Assembly (NCBI RefSeq): GCF_040784935.1
Contig: NZ_CP160680.1
Coordinates: 3,938,501 to 4,002,500 of the forward strand
Direction of reading: 5' to 3'
Source: Lewinella sp. LCG006
Lineage (GTDB): Bacteria; Bacteroidota; Bacteroidia; Chitinophagales; Saprospiraceae
Length of the DNA stretch: 64,000 nucleotides
The notes beneath the pieces are model-generated. The model was not told the DNA's origin. It was given only the letters and a program-made list of their open reading frames with translations, and did no database searches. Positions 17,326-26,300 of the stretch are shown here, one piece after another. The translations under genes and the position numbers were made by a program. Each line of letters begins with the position of its first letter. Positions within the stretch are counted from its first letter, which is position 1.

Positions 17326-18261
17326 ATGAAACTTGTCAGTACCTCGACCTTATTCCTTGCTTTAGTTGTATGGAGCTTCAGTAGTTGCGAAGCGACCAAA
17401 GCGTACCAAGAGGCGCAAACGGCCTTCAGTCAAGGGGCGACAGTGGAAATGAAGGAGCGTTTTGTCGATGCTGCCGACCAACTGCCTACTAATTTTATCT
17501 ACTTCGATGACCTTTATAAGAGCAATGCACCTGTTGAAGAAGGCAATACCGCTGCGGGATATTACGAAGAGGCTTTGGGAGCCATCAACAAGTCCCTCAA
17601 AGGAGAAGGACAGCTCAAAAAAGCGATGGCACTCGACAATGCTTACGCCATCAAAGCCCTCACGCTCTGGCGGCAAGGGGAATACGATGAAGCTCGGGCA
17701 GTAGCCGAAAAAGCAGTACCTCTACTACAAGATAACGCTGGCGAAGAAAACGATATCCGCGACCTGGCCATGATGCAAGCACTGCCTGGCCTCATCAATA
17801 TGGACGAATCTTTTGGCGCACTCAGCGAGATCAAAGTGTTGGGCGATGCACTGGCCAATGCGGCAACGGTTTCAGAAAAAGCAGTGATCTACGATCAGAT
17901 AAAGGCCATCTATCTCGAGGCGGTGTCCAGTAAAGAAGACGGTGCCAAATCGGTTACCCGCGGCTTGGCACTCATTGAGCGGGCCATAGATGGAATAAAC
18001 GGAGAGAGTGCCATAAAACTCTATTTGCACAATGCCCAATTGGCCGGTATGGACAACTGGGGAGATATACTGGAGGTCGTCTTCCTGAGTGCCCGCCGCC
18101 TCAACGCCAGTGCTGAAGAAGTCAACTGGGTAATGGAGGAACGCAGCACCTATAATGCCAATGTCAAGACCTATCTCGGTAAACTGGAAGCTGCTTTGCC
18201 CAATGGTAAGGACAATAAGTTGTATACCTATTGGGCACGCTTGCTGGCGGGGAACATTTAA
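17326..18261 (+). CDS. TPR-like lipoprotein of unknown function
   Basis: The start at 17326 gives a lipoprotein signal, MKLVSTSTLFLALVVWSFSSC, with Cys21; upstream in-frame Met codons lead to a charged, unlikely N-terminus. The 311-aa product is alpha-helical and alanine-rich, with TPR-like pairs such as YYEEALGAINKSLKGEGQLK, AYAIKALTLWRQGEYDEARA and AEKAVPLLQDNAGEENDIRD. It is probably anchored in the periplasm or outer membrane and mediates protein contacts. Its stop codon overlaps by 4 bp the stop of the convergent LytTR regulator. No specific pathway can be assigned. Confidence 0.8.
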   Translation: MKLVSTSTLFLALVVWSFSSCEATKAYQEAQTAFSQGATVEMKERFVDAADQLPTNFIYFDDLYKSNAPVEEGNTAAGYYEEALGAINKSLKGEGQLKKAMALDNAYAIKALTLWRQGEYDEARAVAEKAVPLLQDNAGEENDIRDLAMMQALPGLINMDESFGALSEIKVLGDALANAATVSEKAVIYDQIKAIYLEAVSSKEDGAKSVTRGLALIERAIDGINGESAIKLYLHNAQLAGMDNWGDILEVVFLSARRLNASAEEVNWVMEERSTYNANVKTYLGKLEAALPNGKDNKLYTYWARLLAGNI

Positions 18262-18983
18262 TGCCCTCCACTCGTCCAGGCTTTCACCGCCGTGCGATAA
18301 CTCTTCCCGATGGGGATGGCCATGCCATTGCTCATGAAAACCTGGTTGCCTTCGAGGTAGTCGATGTGTGTTTTTTGCAGGATAAATGACTTGTGGACCC
18401 GTGCAAACTGTTCCAAAGGTAGTTCTTCCTCAAAGCTGGTGAGTGTTCTGGGCGTGAGCAAAAAGTTGTCGCCCGTCCATACCTTGACGTAATTGCCATA
18501 GCTTTCCAGGCAGATGATAGCACTGAATTTTATTTGCAGAAAGCGCTTGTCTACTTTCAAAAACAGCTGGCCTGGCGCAGCATCGGGAGGAGTGGGTTCC
18601 GATGGAGAAGTCATTGCTGCTGGCTGACTGCGCCTCTGGGCCTGGTGTACTGCCTTGAGAAAACGTTCAAAACGGAAAGGCTTCAGCAGATAATCGCAGA
18701 CTTGAAGTTCGTAACCTTCCAATGCGTATTCTTCATAAGCAGAGGTGATGATGACCAGCGGCTTGTGTTCCAGGGTGCGCAGAAAATCCAGTCCTTTTAA
18801 TTTCGGCATTTGGATATCCAGGAAGAGTAAATCAATGTGTTGTTGCTGCAAAAGCGCGTAAGCGTCCATAGCTTGGTATACCTGCCCAACAATGCTGAGG
18901 AAGGGCACATCTTCCGCATATTTGAGAATGACTTTGTGCGCCAGGGGCTCGTCATCAATAATGAGGGCTTTTAAGGTCTTCAT
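18258..18983 (-). CDS. LytTR-family response regulator
   Basis: This 241-aa protein has a receiver domain (1-120) with the acidic pocket IIDDEP, phospho-acceptor Asp56 in LLFLDIQMP, switch Thr in VIITSAY and Lys in DYLLKPF. After a Pro/Ser linker comes a C-terminal LytTR DNA-binding domain (about 140-241): FLKVDKRFLQIKFSAIICLE, SYGNYVKVWTGDNFLLTPRT, FARVHKSFILQKTHIDYLEG and MAIPIGKSYR. LytTR regulators bind pairs of ~9-bp direct repeats about 21 bp apart. It overlaps the upstream kinase gene by 4 bp, so the two are translationally coupled. Likely targets include the divergent ABC locus, whose upstream region holds phased TGATGAA motifs. Confidence 0.95.
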   Translation of the reverse strand: MKTLKALIIDDEPLAHKVILKYAEDVPFLSIVGQVYQAMDAYALLQQQHIDLLFLDIQMPKLKGLDFLRTLEHKPLVIITSAYEEYALEGYELQVCDYLLKPFRFERFLKAVHQAQRRSQPAAMTSPSEPTPPDAAPGQLFLKVDKRFLQIKFSAIICLESYGNYVKVWTGDNFLLTPRTLTSFEEELPLEQFARVHKSFILQKTHIDYLEGNQVFMSNGMAIPIGKSYRTAVKAWTSGGH

Positions 18984-20470
18984 AATTCAAAGCTTAGTTC
19001 CGCAAGATAATCATGGTCGCTGTTTTGCAAACGTAATTCATGCCGGTCGGGAAAAAGTACGCTCAGGCGGCGATGTAGGTTGGGTAACCCCAGCCCGCCA
19101 TTTTCAGCAGGAGGGCTGTTTTTTTCAAAAGAATTATGGCAGCTAAAATGAACAGATTTGCCCTGCTGGCTTAATTGCAAGTGCAAAAAAGTGTCTCCCC
19201 CAGCGGGTTCTATGCCGTGTTTAAAGGCGTTTTCTACCAAGATAATAAAGAGCAGTGGGGGAACGAGCAATTCCTCGTCGGTCAAGTCGGTGGTGAAGGT
19301 TACGTCAAGGGGCTTGTGCAAACGTAACTTTTGTAAGTCAAGATAATCCTGTAAATACTTCACCTCTAATTTTAAGGGGACTTTTTCTTCTTTGCCTTTG
19401 TAAATAAGGTAGCGCATCAGTTCCGACAATTGCAAGATGGTTGCTGGGGTTGCCTCATCTTGCGTCAGGCTCATCGCGTAGAGGTTGTTGAGCGTATTGA
19501 AGAAGAAATGCGGGTTGATCTGTTGTTTGAGGAGCTGCAATTCGGTGGCAGATTTTTCTTGTTCCAGCGTACTGATCGCATTGACCTGGCGGTACCATTC
19601 GACCATGATAATGAAAGGGAAACTAAGGAGGAAAAAAGCAATGGCGAGGGTGAAACTGAGGTCGGAAAACACCTGTGGAACAAGGCCCAATGGATGCACT
19701 TTGATTTGGTCAACCACTGGAAAAAAGCTGATGAGCTGATTTTGTAGCGGCACGAAAAGTAGCAGAAAACCCACGGAGCTCAGTAAGTAGTAAAGTAGCC
19801 CTTTTTTACGCAATAATTCATTGAAAAGAAAGTGGTGGTGGACGTAGTAAATAGGGTAGTAGCTGATGTAAACGAAGAAGGTTTGCACTACGGCAACGAG
19901 ATAGTAAAGAAAGGATTGAGTAGTGCTGAATTCCTTGATGTAGGCGTGGAAATAGTTATTAGCGAGCACAATAGAAAGCGCGAAAACAGCTACAATGACC
20001 ATGGCCAGCCGTGGGATGTTCCAACTTAACAACCAATTAGCAGTGCGCACCGTCTTGTGCCGTAATCCCCATTTTAACAGTCCTTCCAGCACCAATAAAG
20101 CGATCCAATGCACCAACAAACCAAAGCGATTTACCTTTGCGGTAAACACCAAATTTTCCGCAATGCCAGGGAGATCGGTCAGATGACAGGGCCACACAAG
20201 GGTGAAAACCGCAGGCAATGCCACAAACGCGATGACCCAACCTACCTGCTTAATGGAGACGGTGAGTGCAGACTGATGGCGGAGTGTCACCCACAAAAGT
20301 AAGGGCAGGAAAAACAGCACCAATCCGAGCAGTATCCCCAAAAAATGACGCCACCCTAGTTGGTGCCCCATCTGCATAAAGGCATAACTGAAGAGTAGGA
20401 TGTTGGCCATAAATAACCAGACCTCTTGCTGAAGGAAGAAGGCGGTGATTCTATTTTGGTTTCCTTTCAT
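18980..20470 (-). CDS. LytS/YehU-type sensor histidine kinase
   Basis: This 496-aa protein has an N-terminal membrane module of about eight hydrophobic segments (residues ~12-290, for example WLFMANILLFSYAFMQMG, FLGILLGLVLFFLPLLLWV and LAMVIVAVFALSIVLANNYF). The histidine kinase dimerisation domain follows, with LQLLKQQINPHFFFNTLNNL and phospho-acceptor His321. The ATPase domain has VENAFKHGIEP (N box) and GGLGLPNLHRRLSVLF. No sensor domain is recognised, so the ligand is presumably sensed by the membrane part. It is coupled to the LytTR regulator. It is divergent from the ABC ATPase gene with a 178-bp intergenic region. Confidence 0.94.
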   Translation of the reverse strand: MKGNQNRITAFFLQQEVWLFMANILLFSYAFMQMGHQLGWRHFLGILLGLVLFFLPLLLWVTLRHQSALTVSIKQVGWVIAFVALPAVFTLVWPCHLTDLPGIAENLVFTAKVNRFGLLVHWIALLVLEGLLKWGLRHKTVRTANWLLSWNIPRLAMVIVAVFALSIVLANNYFHAYIKEFSTTQSFLYYLVAVVQTFFVYISYYPIYYVHHHFLFNELLRKKGLLYYLLSSVGFLLLFVPLQNQLISFFPVVDQIKVHPLGLVPQVFSDLSFTLAIAFFLLSFPFIIMVEWYRQVNAISTLEQEKSATELQLLKQQINPHFFFNTLNNLYAMSLTQDEATPATILQLSELMRYLIYKGKEEKVPLKLEVKYLQDYLDLQKLRLHKPLDVTFTTDLTDEELLVPPLLFIILVENAFKHGIEPAGGDTFLHLQLSQQGKSVHFSCHNSFEKNSPPAENGGLGLPNLHRRLSVLFPDRHELRLQNSDHDYLAELSFEL

Positions 20471-20512
20471 CTTGCGAATTAAAGCAAATCTCGTTTAAGG
20501 TACTAAAAGTAA

Positions 20513-20561
20513 TGATGAAAGGCCAAATGGACGTGATGAAAGAAAGACCCACCCTTCATCA
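20513..20561. promoter_or_regulatory. Candidate LytTR-regulator binding region (phased heptamers)
   Basis: TGATGAAAG occurs at 20513-20521 and 20534-20542, and the inverted heptamer TTCATCA at 20555-20561. Start-to-start distances are 21 and 21 bp, two helical turns, as expected for LytTR sites. The array sits in the divergent region between the LytS/LytTR operon and the ABC ATPase gene. A second repeat, ACTAAAAGTA, occurs at 20502-20511 and 20582-20591. Binding is inferred from spacing only. Confidence 0.45.
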
Positions 20562-20648
20562 TCCCAAACCCGCCTTTGATCACTAAAAGTAGGCCTTGCA
20601 GGCGCCTTGCTTCACATTTGTACCATTACTTAACCCAACCCGTTAAAG

Positions 20649-21521
20649 ATGGAACTACGAATAGAGCAGCTCACCAAGACTTATCCCAACGGCGTCCGTG
20701 CCTTGGATGATCTCACCCTGGAAATCGGTACGGGGATGTTTGGCTTACTTGGCCCCAACGGTGCTGGGAAATCTACCCTCATGCGAACCGTTGCCACCTT
20801 GCAGCAGCCAGATAGCGGTGAGGTTACTTTTGACGGAATCAATGTGCTCACCCAACCCATGGTACTGCGTTATCAGCTGGGCTACCTACCACAAGCCTTC
20901 GGGGTGTACCCTCGGATGTCGGCGGATCGGTTGCTCGATTATTTGGCCAACCTCAAAGGTGTAAGCTCCCGGAAGGAACGCCAGACGCTGATCGATTACT
21001 GTCTGGACGTAACCAACCTGACGGCCGTCAGAAAAAAACATGTCAGTGGCTACTCGGGCGGCATGAAGCAACGATTTGGTATTGCTCAGCTTTTGCTCAA
21101 TAAGCCTAAATTGATCATCGTAGACGAACCCACCGCCGGCTTGGATCCCGCCGAACGACAGCGATTTTTGAACATCCTAAGAGAAATCAGTACGGAAAAT
21201 ATCGTCATCTTCTCCACCCATATCGTTGATGATATCAAGGATCTTTGCACCGATATGGCCATCATGAACAATGGGCGACTCCTCCAGCATACCCACCCCG
21301 AAGCCGCCATCGCTGAATTAGAAGGCCAAGTTTGGACCACCAATATTTCTCGTGAACTACTACCGCAAACTACTTCCACGCACCTGGTGCTGTCTTCGGC
21401 CTACAACCGTGACAACAGCCTCCGCGTGCGTGTATGGAGCAAGCAGCAGCCCACGCCCAATTTCGTTGCTGCAACCCCGAATTTGGAAGACGTCTATTTC
21501 GCTGCGCTAGGGCAGGAGTAA
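20649..21521 (+). CDS. ABC transporter ATP-binding protein
   Basis: This 290-aa protein has all ABC ATPase motifs: Walker A GPNGAGKST, Q-loop LGYLPQAFGVYP, signature SGGMKQRFGIAQ, Walker B LIIVDEPTAGLDP and the H-loop FSTHIVDD. The C-terminal ~70 residues (LEGQVWTTNISRELLPQTTS onward) follow the style of ABC-2 exporters. Its partner is most likely the ABC permease-M1 peptidase fusion at 23317, now separated from it by an IS3-family element. The gene lies divergent from the LytS/LytTR pair. Transport direction is likely export or membrane remodelling; the substrate is unknown. Confidence 0.95.
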   Translation: MELRIEQLTKTYPNGVRALDDLTLEIGTGMFGLLGPNGAGKSTLMRTVATLQQPDSGEVTFDGINVLTQPMVLRYQLGYLPQAFGVYPRMSADRLLDYLANLKGVSSRKERQTLIDYCLDVTNLTAVRKKHVSGYSGGMKQRFGIAQLLLNKPKLIIVDEPTAGLDPAERQRFLNILREISTENIVIFSTHIVDDIKDLCTDMAIMNNGRLLQHTHPEAAIAELEGQVWTTNISRELLPQTTSTHLVLSSAYNRDNSLRVRVWSKQQPTPNFVAATPNLEDVYFAALGQE

Positions 21522-21698
21522 GGGTGTAAAAGTTGGGTAGGTGTAAAGGTGTAAGCGTTGATTGATTTTGCTAGTAGCATCACTTACCTCAGACTTCCCT
21601 TCCGACTTTGGCCAACGCACCCCTTGAGGTCATTCCCATGCTGTCTCATGGAATAAGTTGACACCAAAAATGTGGAAAACTTTTCTAAATTTAGAGAA

Positions 21699-22070
21699 AT
21701 GGAACCACAAATGACAAGAGAAGAGCGCCGTCGTCGCCGTTTTAGCGAGTCTTTCCGTAAAGAGCAAGCTGAACTAATAGAGAGTGGACAGACGACGATA
21801 GCCCAAGTAAGTCGTCGCTATGAAGTCAGAGCGGACAATGTAAGGAAATGGGTTAAGAAGTACGGCAATTCGCCATCGGATTCGGGCTTTACGATCATAG
21901 GTAGTGCGAAGGATTTTGACCGTTTGAAAGAGTTAGAGAAAGCGCACCGGGAACTGCAGGTACTCTTTGGGGAGCAGCAAATAAAGTTGGTTCGTTTAGA
22001 GAAGCTCTTGGATTTTGCGAAAAAAGATTTAGGGGAGGATTTCGAAAAAAAATGCAAGTCCCACTACTAA
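21699..22070 (+). CDS. IS3-family transposase OrfA (helix-turn-helix)
   Basis: From the ATG at 21699 this is a 123-aa protein starting MEPQMTREERRRRRF; a GTG at 21672 lies within the left inverted repeat and is less likely. It has the IS3-type HTH (FRKEQAELIESGQTTIAQVS, RRYEVRADNVRKWVKKYG) followed by a leucine-rich coiled coil (FDRLKELEKAHRELQVLFGE). It ends in the slippery A_AAA_AAA at 22046-22052. The frame overlaps orfB, which is in the -1 frame, so ribosomes probably slip to make a fused OrfAB transposase. Confidence 0.88.
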   Translation: MEPQMTREERRRRRFSESFRKEQAELIESGQTTIAQVSRRYEVRADNVRKWVKKYGNSPSDSGFTIIGSAKDFDRLKELEKAHRELQVLFGEQQIKLVRLEKLLDFAKKDLGEDFEKKCKSHY

Positions 22071-23002
22071 GTGCGTTGCGTGCCGATCAATGCTTTCATG
22101 GAATAGCGATGGAGCGTTTTTATGAATTGGAGGGCATTAGCCGTCAAGCGTATTTTCAAGGGATGTTGCGCCAGAAGGAGGAGCAGGCGATGATGCTTAA
22201 AGTGGCAGAGCGAGTAAAGGCCTATCGGCAAAACAAAGATCGTCATGCTGGCTCACGGTCCCTGTATTACAATCTAGGCATTAAGGAGCTCCTAGGCTTA
22301 GGTGTAAGCAAATTTGAGCGCTTGTTGAGCGAATATAACTTGACATTGGCACCGTATAAGACGCGATTGGTTACGACTCAGTCCTGTGCGCGTAGCAGGG
22401 CGTATAGCAATCTAGCCAGGGGCTTGATCATCAACGGGATCAATCAATTGGTAGTGGGTGATTTAACGTACATTAAGTTTGCCGATTGGGTCTATTATTT
22501 GTTTATGCTGACGGATGTGTACAGTGCTCGCATCGTAGGTTGGTATTTGGGTCAAAGAATGCGGGCTATTGAGGCCCACCATGCATTTAAGCAATGGGAG
22601 CAGCTTCGAGATCGGAACCAAATTAAGGGTAGTATTCATCATACGGATGGAGGTAGCCAGTACTTTGCGAATTTGTATCTTGAGAGTATGAATGCCTGCC
22701 AGCTTCGAATCAGTGTGGCAGACAATTGCCTGGACAATGGCTTTGCTGAACAACGCAATGGCTTGCTCAAGCAACATTTCCTGCCAACGGTAGCAGACTT
22801 GCATCCTGAGCGAATTACCCAATCAATAGACGAAATAATGTACTTTTACAATCACGAACGCAAACAGGAGGCACTAGGCTGGTTAAGTCCCGTTGAGTTT
22901 GAACAGCAATGGGCTAATCATCCTAATCCTCCCCGTATGCAGCTTTATGATCGCCAGAAAAAAATCCTTACCACCCGACAAAGAGGGTTTTTAGAGGCAT
23001 AA
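22052..23002 (+). CDS. IS3-family transposase OrfB (DDE integrase domain)
   Basis: This 316-aa protein carries the rve/DDE catalytic core. The first Asp is in LVVGDLTYIKFADWVYY, the second in IHHTDGGSQYFANLYL, and the Glu is in NGFAEQRNGLLKQHF. The N-terminal part (RFYELEGISRQAYFQGMLRQ) resembles the HTH_21 region of OrfB proteins. The gene overlaps orfA by 19 bp in the -1 frame. The A8 run at 22045-22052 supplies the A_AAA_AAA heptamer for programmed frameshifting, so the functional product is probably OrfAB (~440 aa). The C-terminus is complete (LGWLSPVEFEQQW). Confidence 0.93.
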   Translation: MQVPLLSALRADQCFHGIAMERFYELEGISRQAYFQGMLRQKEEQAMMLKVAERVKAYRQNKDRHAGSRSLYYNLGIKELLGLGVSKFERLLSEYNLTLAPYKTRLVTTQSCARSRAYSNLARGLIINGINQLVVGDLTYIKFADWVYYLFMLTDVYSARIVGWYLGQRMRAIEAHHAFKQWEQLRDRNQIKGSIHHTDGGSQYFANLYLESMNACQLRISVADNCLDNGFAEQRNGLLKQHFLPTVADLHPERITQSIDEIMYFYNHERKQEALGWLSPVEFEQQWANHPNPPRMQLYDRQKKILTTRQRGFLEA

Positions 23003-23030
23003 GGCGCCCAGAAATGACACTAAAAGCAAC

Positions 23031-23058
23031 GCCCCCTCAAAAAGAAAAGAGGGGGCGA
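23031..23058 (+). other. GC-rich hairpin after orfB
   Basis: CGCCCCCTC (23031-23039) and GAGGGGGCG (23050-23058) form a perfect 9-bp stem with a purine loop. It lies within the IS, 28 bp after the orfB stop. There is no U-run, so it may be a transposon-end structure or weak terminator. The rest of 23059-23316 holds the right IS end and short CCCTTACAC repeats. Confidence 0.6.
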
Positions 23059-23316
23059 GCTTGGTGACCATTCCAGTCGCACAGCGTTATTCCTTGGCTG
23101 GTTGCTCCCCAGCAGAGCCAGTCTCCGCTTCACGCTGATGAGATAAAGGTAAAACCTCCCCTCATTTAATAACCGGGAAGTTTTCCACATTTAGGGGGTA
23201 AAGAGGGGGGACCCTGTCAACCTTATTTATGAGGCCTCACCAACCCTTACACCCTTACACTTTTACACCCTTACACTTTTTTTAAAAACCATCAACCTTC
23301 AACAACCAAAAAATCC

Positions 23317-26300
23317 ATGTTCCCAACCATCTTCCGCAACGAAATTTACCACTGGCTCCGCCAGCCTTATGTCTACCTCTTTGGTGGCTTGTTGTTTGTG
23401 ATCTCCCTGGCGACGATGTGGGGGATGGCTGCCGAAGCTACCGGAGGCCCTGATGCCGAGATATTGAATTCTTACTTTCGGATCAACTTTATGAGCAACT
23501 ACCTCAGTTTGCTGATGCTGTTTGTGTTGCCTGCGACGATGGGAGCGGCCGTGTACCGGGATTTTAAAAGTGAGATGTATACTTTGTTGTATGCCTACCC
23601 GATTACCAAACCCAGCTATTTGGCAGCAAAATTTCTGGCAGCCTACCTCGTGACAGCAGCTGTGGTGCTCACCATAGGCTTGGGTTTCGTGTTGGGAACC
23701 CACATGCCGGGTGTCAATAAGGAGGTGCTCATGCCGTTTGAGTTGGGGGCTTATACGCAGCTTTATGCGGTGTATATTTTGCCCAATATGCTGTTGTTTG
23801 GCATGCTGGTTTTTGCTATCGTTACCCTCACGCGCAACGTGTACGTTGGTTTTGTAACCATCATTTTGGTGATTGTCTTTCAGGGGCTGATAGGTGGTTT
23901 GTTGGGCGGAGAAGACCTTGGTTATTGGGCGGCCTTGCTAGACCCTGTAGGAGATACGGCAGTGAAATATTCGGTAAGATTCTGGACAACAGCCGCACGC
24001 AATGAGGAAGCACTGCCTTTGAGTGGAGTCATTTTACACAATCGGTTGTTGTGGATGGGGGTCGTAATCCTCGTTGGCGTTTATGTGTATCGCAGGTTCA
24101 GTTTTCAACAGTTTTCTCAAAACAAGAAAGGGAAAAACGATGAAGCAGCTCCCCGCAAGCAAGAAATTTCCTTTTCACCGGCACAAATGCCCGTGGTTAA
24201 TTATCAGTTTGGGCTTACCCAGCGGTTGCACACGCTTTGGCAGGTTGCGAAGGCCGATTTTCGCTATATCGTCTTTAGCTGGCCTTTTCTGGTGATGCTT
24301 TTTGCGGGTTTTCTGTTGGTCTATTTCCAGCAGCACCAGATGAACCCCATGTACGGTTTTGAGCTACTACCCACCACGGGAAGGATGCTCTTGGTGCCGA
24401 TGTTTATCTTCAGTTTGGTGATCAATTTACTGACCTTTCTGTACGTCGGAGTCCTCCAGTTTCGGGGGCAGACGACACGTATGGGCGCATTGGTAGATAC
24501 GGTGCCGCAACCCGATTGGGTATTGATGTTGTCAAGATTAGTAGCCGTTTTATTGATGCAAATGCTGCTGTTGGGATTAGTGATGGTCGCGGGAATCCTG
24601 GCGCAGACCTTACAAGGTTATTATCGGTACGAGTTGTGGCATTATGTTTTTGAATTGCTGGGGCTGCAATTTATTCATTTCGTCATCTGGGCTTGTGTGG
24701 CCATGCTGGTACAGACCTTGGTGAAGAACATGTACCTCGGCTTCTTTTTGCTGCTGCTGATGCCAACGGCAGTGGCTGGTTTGCGGGTCATCGGTGATTA
24801 TTTGCAGTGGCCTTTCCTGCGTGAAAGCATTGTACAGTTCAATCAGGTGCCCGGAGTTACCGTCGGGTTCAATTACTCCGCCTTAGCGGGATATGGTGCG
24901 ATCTTGCCTTTGTATTATGGGTACAAAACCTACTGGCTGGTGCTGGGCATTATCTTTTTACTGCTGAGTCTGCTGTGGTGGCGGCGCGGTATTGTTTTTA
25001 CCTGGCGGGAACGCTGGTGGGTATGGAAACAAAGGTTCAACAGCGGTTTAAGAACACCTGTCGCCTGGTCTGTGATCTTGTTCCTTTTAATGGGGGGCTA
25101 CCTTTATCTGGAAGAAAACATTTTGACATCGGCACAATATACAGCTACCAGGCAACAACATATATCAGGCTTGAACGAACAGCGATACCTGCGTTTTCAG
25201 GACTATCCTCAGCCATTGCTGGCACGGGCGGAGATCAACATGGACATCTACCCAAAAGCGCGTGATTTTACCGCTAGCGGGCAATTGTACTTTGTCAATA
25301 AGCTCGATCAAACGATTGATACCATTCTGGTAGCAAGTAGTTTTAGAGAGATCACCGAGTACCAATTGATTCCGCCCAATAAGTTGGTCAGTAAAGACGA
25401 AGAAGTACGTTTTGATGTATGGGTATTGGAGCAGCCCTTAGCCAAAGGCGATACTTTGGCGATGCGTTTTACCGTGCGAAATTACCCCAATACCCTCTTG
25501 TACGATAACAGTCGGGTCGCCAAAAATGGCACCTACATCAACGCCGATATTTTGCCTAATCTCGGCTTTCGGAACCTCTACCTGAGTGGAAAAGAGAAAA
25601 GAGCCAGCTACGGATTACCACCTCACAAAGAACGGGAACTCCTACCGTCGGATACTACCTTGTTGGGGTACGGATTTAGTGGAAACAACATGGAACGCAT
25701 CATCTACGAAACGACGGTGAGCACTTCTGCCGATCAGCAAGCTTTTTCGATGGGGAACCTGGTACGCTCCTGGACGGAAGGTGATCGTCACTACGCCCAT
25801 TATCGCTCCGAGGGTTTGATTACCAATAATATCTCTTGGCTATCGGGGCGCTACGTCCGCAAGACGGCTTCAGCGCAAGGGATTGGTTTAGCGATTTACT
25901 ATGATCCTGCCCATACACAAAATTATGAGCGTATAGTAGACGGGCTTCAGTCGTCGCTGGATTATTGCCGGCGCTGGTTTGGGCCTTTGGCGTATGATAG
26001 TTTGCGCCTCGTAGAGTTTCCAATTACGAAAGGCACCCATGCTACCTTGAATGGGAACTTGATTCCTTATTCGGAGGCATTATTTCTTTGTAAAGTAGAC
26101 CCCACGGAGGAAGACCCGCTTGATATTCCTTTTTATTCTTCGGCCCATGAGGTAGCACACTACTGGTGGGGGCATCGCGTAGATCCGGCCAATGTGGATG
26201 GTGGAAAACTCGTGACCGAAGCCCTGGCGGAGTACATTGCGATGCAAGTGATGAAGCAGGAATTGGGCGAAAAACGACTAAAGGCCTTCCGGAAAACGAT

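Larger units (their letters stand above)
21639..23242 (+). mobile_element. IS3-family insertion sequence (approximate ends)
   Basis: About 1.6 kb contains overlapping orfA and orfB and sits between imperfect inverted repeats. AATGTGGAAAACTT at 21669-21682 is the exact reverse complement of 23178-23191. Outer parts (CTCAT.., AATAAG(G)TTGACA) at 21645-21663 match the reverse complement of 23215-23233 with small indels. Ends in TG...CA at 21639 and 23242 are my best guess; no clear target duplication was seen. The element sits between the ABC ATPase gene and the permease-peptidase gene. Both ORFs are intact, so it may be active. Confidence 0.8.

Noticed and set aside
23299-23703. 134-aa antisense frame at the start of the permease-peptidase gene
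   Set aside because: His/Gln-rich shadow frame of the Leu/Val-coding transmembrane region.
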